A program made the translations under genes and the position numbers. From contig CAMDKM010000002.1 of the NCBI GenBank assembly GCA_945900965.1, forward strand, positions 62,001-126,000: a DNA stretch of 64,000 nucleotides, read 5' to 3'. Each line of letters opens with the position of its first letter. Positions within the stretch are counted from its first letter, which is position 1. The notes under the pieces are model-generated. The model was given only the letters and a program-made list of their open reading frames with translations. It searched no databases and had not been told where the DNA came from. Below are positions 8,133-17,340 of this stretch, piece after piece. This DNA is from Bordetella parapertussis. Lineage in GTDB: Bacteria; Pseudomonadota; Gammaproteobacteria; Burkholderiales; JACQAP01.

Positions 8133-9155
8133 ATGAAAGTCATAGATCTTCGCAGCGATACTGTTACCAAGCCGTCGGCCGAAATGCGTGCTGCCATGGT
8201 GGCGGCCGAAGTGGGCGACGATGTGTACGGAGAGGATCCGACCGTCAACCGGCTGGAGTCGCTGGCCGCCGAGCTGCTCGGCAAAGAGGCCGCGCTGTTT
8301 GTGGTGAGCGGCACCCAGAGCAACTTGCTGGCGCTGCTGTCGCATTGCGAGCGCGGCGACGAATATATCGTGGGCCAGCAGGGGCACACCTACAAATACG
8401 AGGGCGGCGGGGCGGCGGTCCTGGGCAGCATCCAACCGCAGCCGCTGGATTACGAGCCGGACGGTACCCTTGATCTGGGACGGGTGGAAGCCGCCATCAA
8501 GCCGGATGATCCCCATTTTGCCAAGACTCGCCTGCTTTGTCTGGAAAATACCCAGGGCGGGAAAGTGCTTCCCCTGGACTACTTGAAGCGCGCGCATGAA
8601 TTTACCCTGGCGCGCGGTCTTGGACTGCATCTGGACGGGGCGCGGATTTTCAACGCAGCCGTGTATCTTGGGGTGCCGGTCAGGACCATTGGCGATCAGT
8701 TCGATTCGGTATCGGTATGCCTTTCCAAGGGACTGGGTGCGCCGGTTGGATCGGTGTTGTGCGGAACCAGGGACCTGATCGGCCGGGCACGGCGCTGGAG
8801 AAAAATGGTTGGCGGTGGCATGCGGCAGGCCGGGCTGCTGGCGGCAGCCGGTATTTATGCGCTGCGTACCAACGTGGATAGGCTGCTTGAGGATCACGAA
8901 AACGCACGTGTGCTGGCACAGGGACTGTCGAATATTCCGCAAGTCAAACTGGCCGATGGCGGCGCACAGACCAACATGGTGTACGTGCGTGTCGGGCCGC
9001 GCGATTCCATTCCCTTGCGCGAATTCCTCAAGGAGCGCGGCATCCTGATCAGCGGTCGGGGGGACATTCGCCTGGTCACCCATCTCGACGTGGACCGATC
9101 CGATATCGATCGCTTTGTCGGCACGGTGAAGGAGTATTTTGCCAAAGCAGCGTAG
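8133..9155 (+). CDS. ltaE: Low-specificity L-threonine aldolase
   Basis: 340-residue PLP enzyme of fold type I. It opens with IDLRSDTVTKPSAEMRAAM, has the GDDVYGEDPTVNRLE signature (residues 28-42) and the PLP lysine Lys199 in VCLSKGLGAPVGS, matching the position in characterised LtaE proteins. It cleaves L-threonine and L-allo-threonine to glycine and acetaldehyde in the cytosol. ATG start 8133. It is followed by a repeat element (9175-9335) and then the NYN gene on the same strand. Confidence 0.93.
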   Translation: MKVIDLRSDTVTKPSAEMRAAMVAAEVGDDVYGEDPTVNRLESLAAELLGKEAALFVVSGTQSNLLALLSHCERGDEYIVGQQGHTYKYEGGGAAVLGSIQPQPLDYEPDGTLDLGRVEAAIKPDDPHFAKTRLLCLENTQGGKVLPLDYLKRAHEFTLARGLGLHLDGARIFNAAVYLGVPVRTIGDQFDSVSVCLSKGLGAPVGSVLCGTRDLIGRARRWRKMVGGGMRQAGLLAAAGIYALRTNVDRLLEDHENARVLAQGLSNIPQVKLADGGAQTNMVYVRVGPRDSIPLREFLKERGILISGRGDIRLVTHLDVDRSDIDRFVGTVKEYFAKAA

Positions 9156-9174
9156 CGAAATCGGCAAGGCGTGA

Positions 9175-9335
9175 AGAGGGAATGAGTGATGGGTAAATTC
9201 TTGGAAAAGCGTGAAGGGTGAATGAGTGAATGAGTGAATGGGTGAAGGGTAAAGTCCCTCGATCCTCAATCCCCAATCCCCAATCCCCAATCCTTCACGC
9301 CCTTCACCCATTCACTCATTCACTCTTCACGAATT
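9175..9335. repeat. Inverted-array element, GTGAATGA dialect
   Basis: 5' arm about 9208-9250 of 8-nt units GTGAATGA/GTGAATGG/GTGAAGGG; core contains four exact-phase 7-mers (CCTCAAT then three CCCCAAT, 9264-9291); 3' arm 9292-9334 is the inverted array (CCTTCAC, CATTCACT). It fills the gap between ltaE and the NYN gene, ending 6 bp before the start codon. A half copy with the same CCTCAATCCCCAATCC core lies at 38224-38320. Confidence 0.8.
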
Positions 9336-9340
9336 TCCCA

Positions 9341-10228
9341 ATGAGTTCACAAAACGACGAAAGAAACATGGCGGTGTTCTGCGATTTCGAGAATGTCGCG
9401 ATTGGCGTGCGCGAGGCCAAATACGACAAGTTCGATATGCAAAAAGTGCTCGAACGCCTGCTGGTAAAAGGCAGTATCGTGGTGAAAAAAGCCTACTGCG
9501 ACTGGGATCGCTACAAGGAATTCAAGGCGCCGATGCACGAGGCGGCCTTCGAGCTGATCGAAATTCCCCATGTTCGCCAATCGGGAAAAAACTCGGCGGA
9601 TATCCGCATGGTGGTAGATGCGCTGGATCTTTGTTATACCAAGTCGCACGTGGATACGTTTGTGATCATCAGCGGCGATTCGGATTTTTCGCCGCTGGTG
9701 TCCAAGCTGCGTGAGAACAACAAGGAAGTGATCGGGGTGGGCGTGAAGCATTCCTCCTCCGACTTGTTGATTGGCAATTGCGATGAATTTATCTATTACG
9801 ACGATCTGGTGCGCAAGGTCGAAAAACAGCCCGCGCGCCGCGGACGCAAGAAAGCGGTCAAGCCCGCGTCGGAAGCGCGTGGTGCAACGCCGGAACCCGC
9901 CTCGGAGGCGCGCGGCGCGGCGGCGGATGGGCCGGAAGCGGCGGAACCGGACAACGGCGACGACAAGACCCAAAGAGGGCTGGACCTGGTGGTGCTCACG
10001 CTCGATGCTCTGGTTGGGGAGCGCGGCGGGGAAGAAAAAATCTGGGGCTCGATGATCAAACAGGCGATGAAGCGCAGGAATCCGGGATTCAACGAGTCGT
10101 ATCTCGGGTTCAAGAGTTTCAACAGTCTGCTCGAAGAGGCCGCCATCCGCGGCATGCTCAAGCTCGAACACGACGAAAAATCCGGCGGCTATATCGTGCG
10201 GCCGATCGAGGAGACTTCCGGTCGCTAG
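9341..10228 (+). CDS. NYN (PIN-like) domain protein with C-terminal OST-HTH/LOTUS domain
   Basis: 295 residues from ATG 9341; an upstream in-frame extension from 9230 is repeat sequence and not coding. The N-terminal NYN domain (about residues 10-155) has the acidic residues of a PIN-like ribonuclease: AVFCDFEN, KNSADIRMVVDALD and FVIISGDSDFSPLV. A basic/Ala-Pro linker with two copies of PASEARGA leads to an OST-HTH/LOTUS-like domain (about 205-285, LVVLTLDALVGERGG...GYIV), which in other proteins binds RNA. Likely an RNA-processing or RNA-binding nuclease of the LabA/DUF88 group. Target unknown. It stands alone between two repeat elements. Confidence 0.85.
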   Translation: MSSQNDERNMAVFCDFENVAIGVREAKYDKFDMQKVLERLLVKGSIVVKKAYCDWDRYKEFKAPMHEAAFELIEIPHVRQSGKNSADIRMVVDALDLCYTKSHVDTFVIISGDSDFSPLVSKLRENNKEVIGVGVKHSSSDLLIGNCDEFIYYDDLVRKVEKQPARRGRKKAVKPASEARGATPEPASEARGAAADGPEAAEPDNGDDKTQRGLDLVVLTLDALVGERGGEEKIWGSMIKQAMKRRNPGFNESYLGFKSFNSLLEEAAIRGMLKLEHDEKSGGYIVRPIEETSGR

Positions 10229-10259
10229 CGGGACGCTCGGAGGGTAAGGGGGCAGGCGT

Positions 10260-10374
10260 CAATACTGTTTACCTAGTCCAAGAAGTCCGTTCGGGCAGAG
10301 CTCGTCGAAGCCCTTTCTCAAAGTGTGACGCTTCGACAAGCTCAGCGCGAACGGAGACAAAGTGAACAGTATTG
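10260..10374. mobile_element. MITE-like element with 13-bp terminal inverted repeats
   Basis: 115-bp palindromic element. Termini CAATACTGTTTAC (10260-10272) and GTGAACAGTATTG (10362-10374) are inverted with one mismatch; an inner pair of about 26 nt arms (TCCGTTCG...GTCGAAGC / GCTTCGAC...CGAACGGA) follows. It is flanked by identical 10-bp direct repeats GGGCAGGCGT at 10250-10259 and 10375-10384, which look like a target-site duplication. It has no coding capacity. The inner GCTTCGACAAGCTCAG-type arm is a common repeat in proteobacterial genomes. Confidence 0.8.
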
Positions 10375-10390
10375 GGGCAGGCGTGCCATT

Positions 10391-10891
10391 GTGAAGGAAG
10401 CTGTCGCACATCGGCTGGCCACTCGCGACGATCTGCCTTACATCGTCGAGATTTACAACGCCACCATTCCTTCACGCATGGTGACGGCCGACACCGAGCC
10501 GGTGTCCGTGGAAAGCAGGGTTCCCTGGTTCGAGGCGCACCGGCCTGAATTTCGACCGCTCTGGGTCGTCGAGCAGGAATCGCGCGTCGCCGCATGGCTG
10601 AGTTTTTCGGAATTTTATGGCCGTCCGGCGTACCACAAGACCGCCGAGTTAAGCATTTACGTGGGCGACCCGTATCGGCGGCGCGGACTGGGTTCGTATC
10701 TACTGCAGCAGGCGATTGCACGCGCGTCAAAGTTGGGTGTCGACCGCCTGATGGGCTTTATTTATCGGCACAACACTTCGAGCCTGCGGCTGTTCGAAAA
10801 AGCCGGCTTTGCGGTGTGGGGCGAGTTGCCGGGGGTGACCCGATTGGATGGGATCGAACGCGACGTGATAATCGTCGGTCGCAGGGCCTGA
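10391..10891 (+). CDS. GNAT N-acetyltransferase (phosphinothricin acetyltransferase-like)
   Basis: 166 residues from GTG 10391; upstream in-frame codons fall inside the inserted MITE-like element and are not family-like. Features of the Pat/YncA group: the N-terminal RLATRDDLPYIVEIYN, the SVESRVPWFEAHRP segment, and the acetyl-CoA loop YRRRGLGSYLL (about residue 96). Members acetylate amino groups of amino acid analogues such as phosphinothricin or methionine sulfone/sulfoximine. The insertion ends only 6 bp after its 10-bp flanking repeat, so the present leader of this gene is largely the element. Confidence 0.8.
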   Translation: MKEAVAHRLATRDDLPYIVEIYNATIPSRMVTADTEPVSVESRVPWFEAHRPEFRPLWVVEQESRVAAWLSFSEFYGRPAYHKTAELSIYVGDPYRRRGLGSYLLQQAIARASKLGVDRLMGFIYRHNTSSLRLFEKAGFAVWGELPGVTRLDGIERDVIIVGRRA

Positions 10892-10927
10892 GTTACAACA
10901 CGGACGAATCGGCGGCGGTCGAGATCT

Positions 10928-11683
10928 TTATGCGTGGACTTCGTCTTCCCTGTCGACGAGGTCGTTCGCGGAAACCGGCAGCGGGGCGCGCCGCCATTCG
11001 ATGATCTTGAGTTCGCCCTCGTGGGTTTCCACCAGGGCGGAGAGACTTTCTACCCAGTCGCCATCGTTGCAATACACCACTCCGTCGATGGTTCGGATTT
11101 GTGGTTTGTGTATGTGGCCGCAGATCACTCCCTGGAAGCCGCGTTGCCTCGCCTCGCGGGCGACAGCGTCCTCAAAGGAGGTCATGAAATTGACGGCTTT
11201 TTTGGTCTTGTGCTTCAAATACTGGGACAGCGACCAGTAGGGCAAGCCGAGTTTTGCCCGAATATGGTTGAACCACTGGTTGAGTTTCAGAATAAGCGTA
11301 TAGAGCTGGTCGCCGAGCAGGGCCAGCCATTTGGCATACTGAACCACCGCGTCGTACAAATCGCCATGGATGACCAGGAATCGGCGTCCATCGGCCATCG
11401 TGTGAACCGCCTCGTCGCAAATTTCGATGCCGCCAAAGGCCAGGCCGAGAAACTGGCGCATGACTTCGTCGTGATTGCCGGCAACGTAGATGACTTGGGT
11501 TCCCTTACGGGCCTTGCGCAGGACTTTTTGCACCACGTCGTTGTGGGCCTGGGTCCAGTACCAGCCGCGTTTGAGCTGCCAGCCATCAATGATGTCGCCG
11601 ACCAGATAAAGTTTGTCGGATTCGGTATGACGCAGAAAGTCGACCAGAAATTCAGCCTGGCATCCCGGTGTTCCCAGGTGCAC
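10928..11683 (-). CDS. LpxH-like metallophosphoesterase, start codon unresolved
   Basis: At least 251 residues of a calcineurin-like phosphoesterase close to the UDP-2,3-diacylglucosamine diphosphatase group. Motifs: LVGDIIDGW, VAGNHDE, VIHGDLYD, GHIHKP. The first motif (D-x-H) reads ISDVHLGT, but its Asp is encoded upstream of the GTG at 11683 used here, the most upstream standard in-frame start. The frame stays open to a TAG at 11776 and encodes a family-like NLSEVPDAAVQRYRSIFISD, with only CTG (11740, 11746) or ATT (11752) as possible initiators. True start is therefore probably CTG around 11746. It likely acts at the inner membrane or in the cytosol; the reaction is inferred from family only. 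Confidence 0.8.
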   Translation of the reverse strand: MHLGTPGCQAEFLVDFLRHTESDKLYLVGDIIDGWQLKRGWYWTQAHNDVVQKVLRKARKGTQVIYVAGNHDEVMRQFLGLAFGGIEICDEAVHTMADGRRFLVIHGDLYDAVVQYAKWLALLGDQLYTLILKLNQWFNHIRAKLGLPYWSLSQYLKHKTKKAVNFMTSFEDAVAREARQRGFQGVICGHIHKPQIRTIDGVVYCNDGDWVESLSALVETHEGELKIIEWRRAPLPVSANDLVDREDEVHA

Positions 11684-11863
11684 GTCTGAAATGAAAATGG
11701 AGCGGTAACGCTGGACGGCTGCGTCGGGTACTTCGCTCAGATTCAGGACAATAGACTCAGTTGCATGATGCTGCTATGAGATCACACTGATATGACAGGG
11801 ATATTTCAATCCGCATTAAGAAAGAAGAATGGCCTAAACTGATCGTTTTGGAGGGAATTCTGC

Positions 11864-12721
11864 ATGGCCCAGCACACGATTGACGTCACCACCGCCACTT
11901 TCGACGCCGAAGTCATAGAAGCATCGAAGACAGTACCCGTGGTGGTGGATTTCTGGGCGCCCTGGTGCGGGCCTTGCCGGGTATTGAAGCCGATTCTGGA
12001 GAAACTGGCCGGTGAGTACGGGGGCAAATTCAAACTGGCGAAATTGAACTCTGACGAAAACCAGGAAATTGCCGCGGCCTACGGCGTACGGTCGATCCCG
12101 GACGTCATGGCCTTCAAGGACGGCACAGTGGCTGACCGCTTCATGGGTGCGATTCCGGAATCTCAGGTACGTGCCTTTCTCGACAGGCTCATTCCCAGCG
12201 CCTCGGAAGTCGAGCAGTTTCGCGCGCAAGAGCTGCGGGAGGCCGGCGATCTTGCGGCCGCCGTGCAGGCGCTGCAAAGGGCACTGGAACTCAATGCGAC
12301 AAACGATGCCGCCCGCCTCGATCTGGCGGGGATTTTTGTTGAATTGAAGCGGGCGGACGAGGCGGATGCACTGATTGCCACCGTGCGCCCGAACCTCGAC
12401 TGGGATGCTCGCATTGCCACGCTGCGCGCAGCCATTGCCTTTTCCCGCGCGGCTGCCGCGGGGGGCGGCGAGCAGGAACTCAAGGCGAAATTGACGGTGA
12501 ACCCTGGTGACCACGAGGCGCGTTTTGTCCTCGCGAGCCGTCATGCGGGCGCCGGTCATTATCGGGAGGCATTGGAGGAGTTACTGGAAAGCGTGCGTCG
12601 GGACAAAAAGTGGAAAGATGGGGAGGCTCGCAAGCAGATCCTGGCCATTTTCAATCTCGTGGAAAAACAGCCGGAACTGGTCTCGGAATATCGCAGGAAG
12701 CTTGCCGCGACTCTGAACTGA
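11864..12721 (+). CDS. cnoX: Thioredoxin-TPR co-chaperone (CnoX/YbbN family)
   Basis: 285 residues: a thioredoxin domain (1-110) with a complete WCGPC (Cys35, Cys38), then TPR-like helices (about 120-280, e.g. GDLAAAVQALQRALELNATNDAARLDLAGIF and GHYREALEELLESVRRD). This is the CnoX/YbbN arrangement, a cytosolic protein that protects substrates and passes them to GroEL and DnaK. The E. coli protein lacks the catalytic Cys pair whereas this one keeps it, so it may also act as an oxidoreductase. ATG start with GGAGGGAATT before it. Confidence 0.9.
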   Translation: MAQHTIDVTTATFDAEVIEASKTVPVVVDFWAPWCGPCRVLKPILEKLAGEYGGKFKLAKLNSDENQEIAAAYGVRSIPDVMAFKDGTVADRFMGAIPESQVRAFLDRLIPSASEVEQFRAQELREAGDLAAAVQALQRALELNATNDAARLDLAGIFVELKRADEADALIATVRPNLDWDARIATLRAAIAFSRAAAAGGGEQELKAKLTVNPGDHEARFVLASRHAGAGHYREALEELLESVRRDKKWKDGEARKQILAIFNLVEKQPELVSEYRRKLAATLN

Positions 12722-12906
12722 GGCGTGTTGGCCGGTAGATCCGGCGCCATGGCAATTCCTGCGGGGGCATGGCATCCTTCCCCCCTTGCTGCCGGACGGA
12801 ATCCTTCTCCTTTAAGACGAGCACGTTGCCGCTAACAAAAAGCCTTGTCTTGGGTCTCAGGGTCTGAGCGCGACCTGCACTCCAAGCAAAACAATCGGAG
12901 TCTATT

Positions 12907-14145
12907 GTGAATCGATACAACACCCTGCGCGGCATTTGCGCTGCTATTTCCATGCTTTTGATCGCCGCCTGCGGCAAGTCTCCGTCGGGCGGGCCGCCGC
13001 CCGGCGCGATGCCGCCGCCGGAAGTGACGGCGATGACCGTTCAGCCCCGCGATGTGCCAGTCAGTTACGAATATCCCGGTCAGGTGGCAGGCGTGCGCGA
13101 GGTCGAAGTCCGGGCGCGGGTCTCGGGTATTCTGGAAAAATGGAATTTCACCGAAGGCTCACGGGTGAGCGCCGGGCAGAGCCTGTTTTTGATCGATCCG
13201 GCGCCCTTCACCGCCGCGCTGGCGCGAGCCGAAGCCGATCTCGCCAATGCCGTGGCGCGTCTGGATCAGGCCAATCGCAATTACGAACGTTTGAAGCCGC
13301 TGTGGGAGGCTAAAGTGGTTACCCAGAGGGAATTCGATGACGCCGGATCCACTGTGTTGGTGGCGGTCGCCACCGAAAAAGCAGCCCGTGCTTCGGTCAC
13401 CGAGGCCCGCTTGAATCTGGCTTATACGCGAGTCGAGGCGCCGATCTCGGGGATTTCCAGCCGGGCGATGAAGTCCGAAGGCAGTCTGGTCGAAGCCCAG
13501 CAAACGCTGCTCACAACCATTTCGCAGATCGACACCGTACACGTGATTTTCAATTTCTCCGAGGCCGAGCATCTGAAGTTCACCCGCGCCGTGGGCGATG
13601 GTTCGCTCAGGTTGCCCAAGGATGGCCGCTTTGACGTGACCGTCAAGCTGGCCGACGGCGCCGATTATCCCAACTCGGGTAAGGTAAATTTCACCGACGT
13701 ACGCGTGGATCCTGCCACGGGAACCATAGAAGCCCGTGGGTTGATGCCCAATCCGCAACACCTGTTGAGGCCGGGGCAGTTTGTGCGCGTGCGCTTGTCG
13801 GGAGGCATCAGGCCGGGAGCCATCGCGATTCCGCAGCGGGCGGTTCTCGAAGGGCCGGGGTCAAAAATCGTACTCACGGTCAACGATAAAGGCATCGTCG
13901 AGCCGCGCCCGATTCAGGTTGGCGATTGGAGCGGCGAGGATTGGATCATTCTCGGTGGATTGCAGGCGGGCGACCAGGTCATTATTGATGGCGTGGTCAA
14001 GGCGCGTCCCGGTTCACCGGTCAAGGTGAGTCCACATGTCAGTGCGCCAGCGCCGGCAGAGGGCAAGGGCTCAGCGGCACAGGACAAGGCGCCGCCGGAA
14101 AAGCAAGCTGCGCCCGCGGATTCTTCCCAACCAACAAAAAAATAG
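12907..14145 (+). CDS. RND efflux pump periplasmic adaptor lipoprotein
   Basis: 412 residues. A lipoprotein signal with lipobox IAAC (Cys22) and a Pro-rich linker leads into the membrane-fusion protein fold: the GVREVEVRARVSGILEKWNFTEGSRVSAGQSLFLID lipoyl half, a coiled-coil hairpin (residues 100-160, ARAEADLANAVARLDQANRNYERLKPL), the second lipoyl half and beta-barrel/MP domains. It is an AcrA/MexA-type adaptor bridging the RND permease to an outer membrane channel. TTG/GTG alternatives exist, but GTG 12907 places the signal peptide well. The permease follows after 10 bp. Confidence 0.93.
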   Translation: MNRYNTLRGICAAISMLLIAACGKSPSGGPPPGAMPPPEVTAMTVQPRDVPVSYEYPGQVAGVREVEVRARVSGILEKWNFTEGSRVSAGQSLFLIDPAPFTAALARAEADLANAVARLDQANRNYERLKPLWEAKVVTQREFDDAGSTVLVAVATEKAARASVTEARLNLAYTRVEAPISGISSRAMKSEGSLVEAQQTLLTTISQIDTVHVIFNFSEAEHLKFTRAVGDGSLRLPKDGRFDVTVKLADGADYPNSGKVNFTDVRVDPATGTIEARGLMPNPQHLLRPGQFVRVRLSGGIRPGAIAIPQRAVLEGPGSKIVLTVNDKGIVEPRPIQVGDWSGEDWIILGGLQAGDQVIIDGVVKARPGSPVKVSPHVSAPAPAEGKGSAAQDKAPPEKQAAPADSSQPTKK

Positions 14146-14155
14146 CGGGCCCATC

Positions 14156-17100
14156 ATGTTCTCGCGCTTTTTTATCGACCGGCCGATCTTCGCGGCGGTG
14201 CTCGCCGCCTTTTTGGTGCTCGCGGGCCTGGCCGCAATGCGTACCTTGCCCATTGCGCAATATCCGGAAATTGCGCCACCGGTGGTGACGGTACGTGCGA
14301 TGTATCCGGGCGCATCGGCGCAGACGCTGGAACAGACAGTCGCCGCTCCGCTGGAGAACCAGTTAACCGGCGTGGAGGACATGATCTTCATGTCCTCCAA
14401 CTCGGGTTCCAATGGACTGCTGGAAATTCAGGTGACTTTCGAAATCGGCGCCGATGCGGATCAGGCCGCGCTGAACGTCAACAACCGTGTCAAGCAGGCC
14501 GAGTCGCGGTTGCCCGAGGAAGTGCGCCGCCAGGGCGTGACGGTGGAGAAGGGATCGTCCTCCTTCCTGATCGTGTACGGATTTTTCTCGCCTGATGGGC
14601 GCTTCGACGATTTGTTCACCAGCAATTACGTGACGCTGAACGTGCTGGACAACCTCAAGCGCGTGCCCGGCACCACCAACGTGCAGATTTTCGGCGCCAA
14701 GGATTACGCCATGCGCATCTGGCTCAAGCCGGATCGCCTGACCCAGCTCAAACTCACTCCGGAAGATGTCGGGCGCGCCATTGCCGAACAGAACGCCCAG
14801 TTCGCCGCTGGCAAGGTGGGGCAATCGCCCAATCACAATGCCCAGCAGATGGTTTACACCGTCACTACCAAGGGGCGGCTGGCGGACGTGAAGGAATTCG
14901 AGAACGTCATCGTGCGCGCCGCGCCGGGTGGGGCCACGGTGCGCTTGCGTGACGTGGCGCGGGTGGAACTGGGATCGAAGGATTACGAATTTATCGGCCG
15001 GGTCAACGGCAAGCCAGCGACGCTGGCGGGTATCTTCCTGCAACCCGGAGCCAATGCCCTGGACGTTGCGGCGCAGTGCAACGAGGTAATGGAAAAACTT
15101 GCGGCCCGCTTTCCCGCCGGACTGACATACGCCAATGTTTACGACACCACCCGCTTTGTGAAGGTATCGATTCGCGAAGTGGTGATCACACTGGTGGAGG
15201 CCATGATCCTGGTTTTCCTGGTGGTGTACATATTTCTCGGCAAGCTGCGCGCCACCCTGATTCCCTTCGCGGCCGTGCCGGTGTCGCTCACCGGTACCTT
15301 TGCCGGCCTGTTCCTGCTCGGTTATTCAATCAACACCCTGACGCTGTTCGGCATGGTGTTGTCCATCGGCATCGTGGTGGACGATGCTATCGTGGTGCTG
15401 GAAAACGTCGAGCGCATCATGCGCGAGGAAAAACTCGCCGCCCGCGAGGCCGCCTTCAAGGCCATGAGCGAGGTGACCGGTCCGGTGATCGCGATCGTGC
15501 TGGTGTTGTGCGCGGTATTTGTGCCGATCGCTTTCCTCGGCGGCCTGACCGGCGAACTCTACCGCCAGTTCGCGGTGACCATCGCGATTGCCGTGGTGAT
15601 CTCGGGTTTCACCGCGCTGACGCTTACCCCTGCCTTGTGCGTGGTGCTGCTCAAGGGAAGCGAACATCATGAGCCGCGCGGCTTTTTTCGCTGGTTCAAC
15701 CGCAGCTTCACCTTTGTCACTCACTATTACACCAACGGCGTGGGCCTGATCCTGCGCCACGGTGTCATCGGCATGCTGTTGTTTGCCGTCATGGTGGCGG
15801 CTGCAGTCTGGCTATGGAAGACCACGCCCACCAGCCTGGTACCGGACGAGGACACCGGTTATTACATCGGCGCGGTATTCCTGCCCGACGGTGCCACGTT
15901 GCAACGTACCGATGCAGTGGTGCAGAAAGTGTCAGAGGCGATGTTGTCCAATCCGGCCAACCAGTTTTCGGTGGCTTTCACCGGATTGGATTTTCTGGGC
16001 GGGGGCTTTCGCAACAGCGCGGCGACAATATTTGCCTCGCAGACCCACTGGGACGACAGGCCGGGCGTTTATACGCAGCAGCTCGTCGGTGAATTTTTCA
16101 TGAAGACCGGTGGTATCAAGGAAGCGCTGGTGCTGGCCTTTCCGCCGCCGCCGATTCTCGGCCTGGGCAACGCCGGGGGATTCGAGTTCTACATCCAGAA
16201 CCGCGGCGAAGGCGGGTCGCAGCGGCTGGCCGAAGTGCTGGGACAGTTCATCGAACGGACTTCGAAGGACCCGCGCTTTCTTTATGTGCAGACGCTGTGG
16301 CGGGCGAACGCGCCACAACTGAGCGTCGAAGTCGATCGCGAAAAAGCCAAATCGCTGGGAGTGCCGATTGGCTCGCTCTACAACTCGCTGGCCGCCACGC
16401 TTGGAACGTTCTATGTCAACGACTTCAACCGCTTCGGCCGCACCTGGCAGGTGCTGATGTCCGCCGAGCCCGAATACCGCCGGCAGCCGGACTCCATCGG
16501 CGATGTCTACGTGCGCTCCGAGCGTGGCGAAATGGTGCCGATGAATTCGCTTGCCACGGTGCGCTACACCTCAGGACCGGATTCTCTGGACCGTTTTAAC
16601 AATCTGCCTGCGGTGAAGATTTTCGGTCAGGGTGCCCCGGGCATCAGTTCCGGTCAATCGATCGCGATGGTCGAGCAGATCGCCGACGAAGTATTGCCAC
16701 CGGATTTCAGTTACGACTGGGGTGGTTCGTCCTATCAGGAGAAAAAGTCGAGCGGGACGTCCTCTCTGGCGCTGGGCATGGCGGTTGTCATGGTGTTCCT
16801 GATTCTGGCCGCGCAGTATGAGCGCTGGTCCCTGCCGCTGTCGGTGTTGCTGGCGCTGCCCTTCGGTACTTTCGGAGCGCTGGCGGCGGTGCGATTGACT
16901 CACCTGACCAACGATGTCTATTTCCAGATCGGACTGGTGACCTTGCTCGGCCTGGCGGCAAAAAATGCCATTCTGATTGTGGAGTACGCGCTGCTGAAAT
17001 ATCAGGAAGGCCTGTCGGCGGCGGGCGCTGCACTGGAGGCTGCGCGGCTGCGTTTCAGACCGATCCTGATGACATCCCTGGCCTTTATTCTTGGCGTGCT

Positions 17101-17335
17101 ACCGCTTGCGCTGTCCTCCGGCGCCGGCGCCGGGGCGAGGCGGTCGGTGGGCACCGGCGTCATGGGTGGCATGTTGTCTGCTACTTTCCTGGCGATATTC
17201 TTCATTCCGATGTTCTTCAAACTCATGACGCGCGGTGGCTTGTTTGAAAAACGCAGCACGCGGCAAATCCGCGAGGAAATCGAGAAACATCGCCAGACGC
17301 ATGCTGCGAATACGGAAGTCGATTTGCAACGCTGA
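14156..17335 (+). CDS. RND (HAE1-type) multidrug efflux permease
   Basis: 1059 residues from ATG 14156 (MFSRFFIDRPIFAAVLA), the canonical N-terminus of HAE1 pumps; an in-frame start 120 bp upstream lies inside the adaptor gene. Two six-helix halves with large periplasmic loops; the proton-relay Asp pair is in SIGIVVDDAIVVLENVER, and the second half has the LLGLAAKNAILIVEYA signature with its Lys. AcrB/MexB-like inner membrane drug-proton antiporter. No TolC/OprM-type gene follows, so the channel must be encoded elsewhere. Confidence 0.95.
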   Translation: MFSRFFIDRPIFAAVLAAFLVLAGLAAMRTLPIAQYPEIAPPVVTVRAMYPGASAQTLEQTVAAPLENQLTGVEDMIFMSSNSGSNGLLEIQVTFEIGADADQAALNVNNRVKQAESRLPEEVRRQGVTVEKGSSSFLIVYGFFSPDGRFDDLFTSNYVTLNVLDNLKRVPGTTNVQIFGAKDYAMRIWLKPDRLTQLKLTPEDVGRAIAEQNAQFAAGKVGQSPNHNAQQMVYTVTTKGRLADVKEFENVIVRAAPGGATVRLRDVARVELGSKDYEFIGRVNGKPATLAGIFLQPGANALDVAAQCNEVMEKLAARFPAGLTYANVYDTTRFVKVSIREVVITLVEAMILVFLVVYIFLGKLRATLIPFAAVPVSLTGTFAGLFLLGYSINTLTLFGMVLSIGIVVDDAIVVLENVERIMREEKLAAREAAFKAMSEVTGPVIAIVLVLCAVFVPIAFLGGLTGELYRQFAVTIAIAVVISGFTALTLTPALCVVLLKGSEHHEPRGFFRWFNRSFTFVTHYYTNGVGLILRHGVIGMLLFAVMVAAAVWLWKTTPTSLVPDEDTGYYIGAVFLPDGATLQRTDAVVQKVSEAMLSNPANQFSVAFTGLDFLGGGFRNSAATIFASQTHWDDRPGVYTQQLVGEFFMKTGGIKEALVLAFPPPPILGLGNAGGFEFYIQNRGEGGSQRLAEVLGQFIERTSKDPRFLYVQTLWRANAPQLSVEVDREKAKSLGVPIGSLYNSLAATLGTFYVNDFNRFGRTWQVLMSAEPEYRRQPDSIGDVYVRSERGEMVPMNSLATVRYTSGPDSLDRFNNLPAVKIFGQGAPGISSGQSIAMVEQIADEVLPPDFSYDWGGSSYQEKKSSGTSSLALGMAVVMVFLILAAQYERWSLPLSVLLALPFGTFGALAAVRLTHLTNDVYFQIGLVTLLGLAAKNAILIVEYALLKYQEGLSAAGAALEAARLRFRPILMTSLAFILGVLPLALSSGAGAGARRSVGTGVMGGMLSATFLAIFFIPMFFKLMTRGGLFEKRSTRQIREEIEKHRQTHAANTEVDLQR

Positions 17336-17340
17336 ACGCA

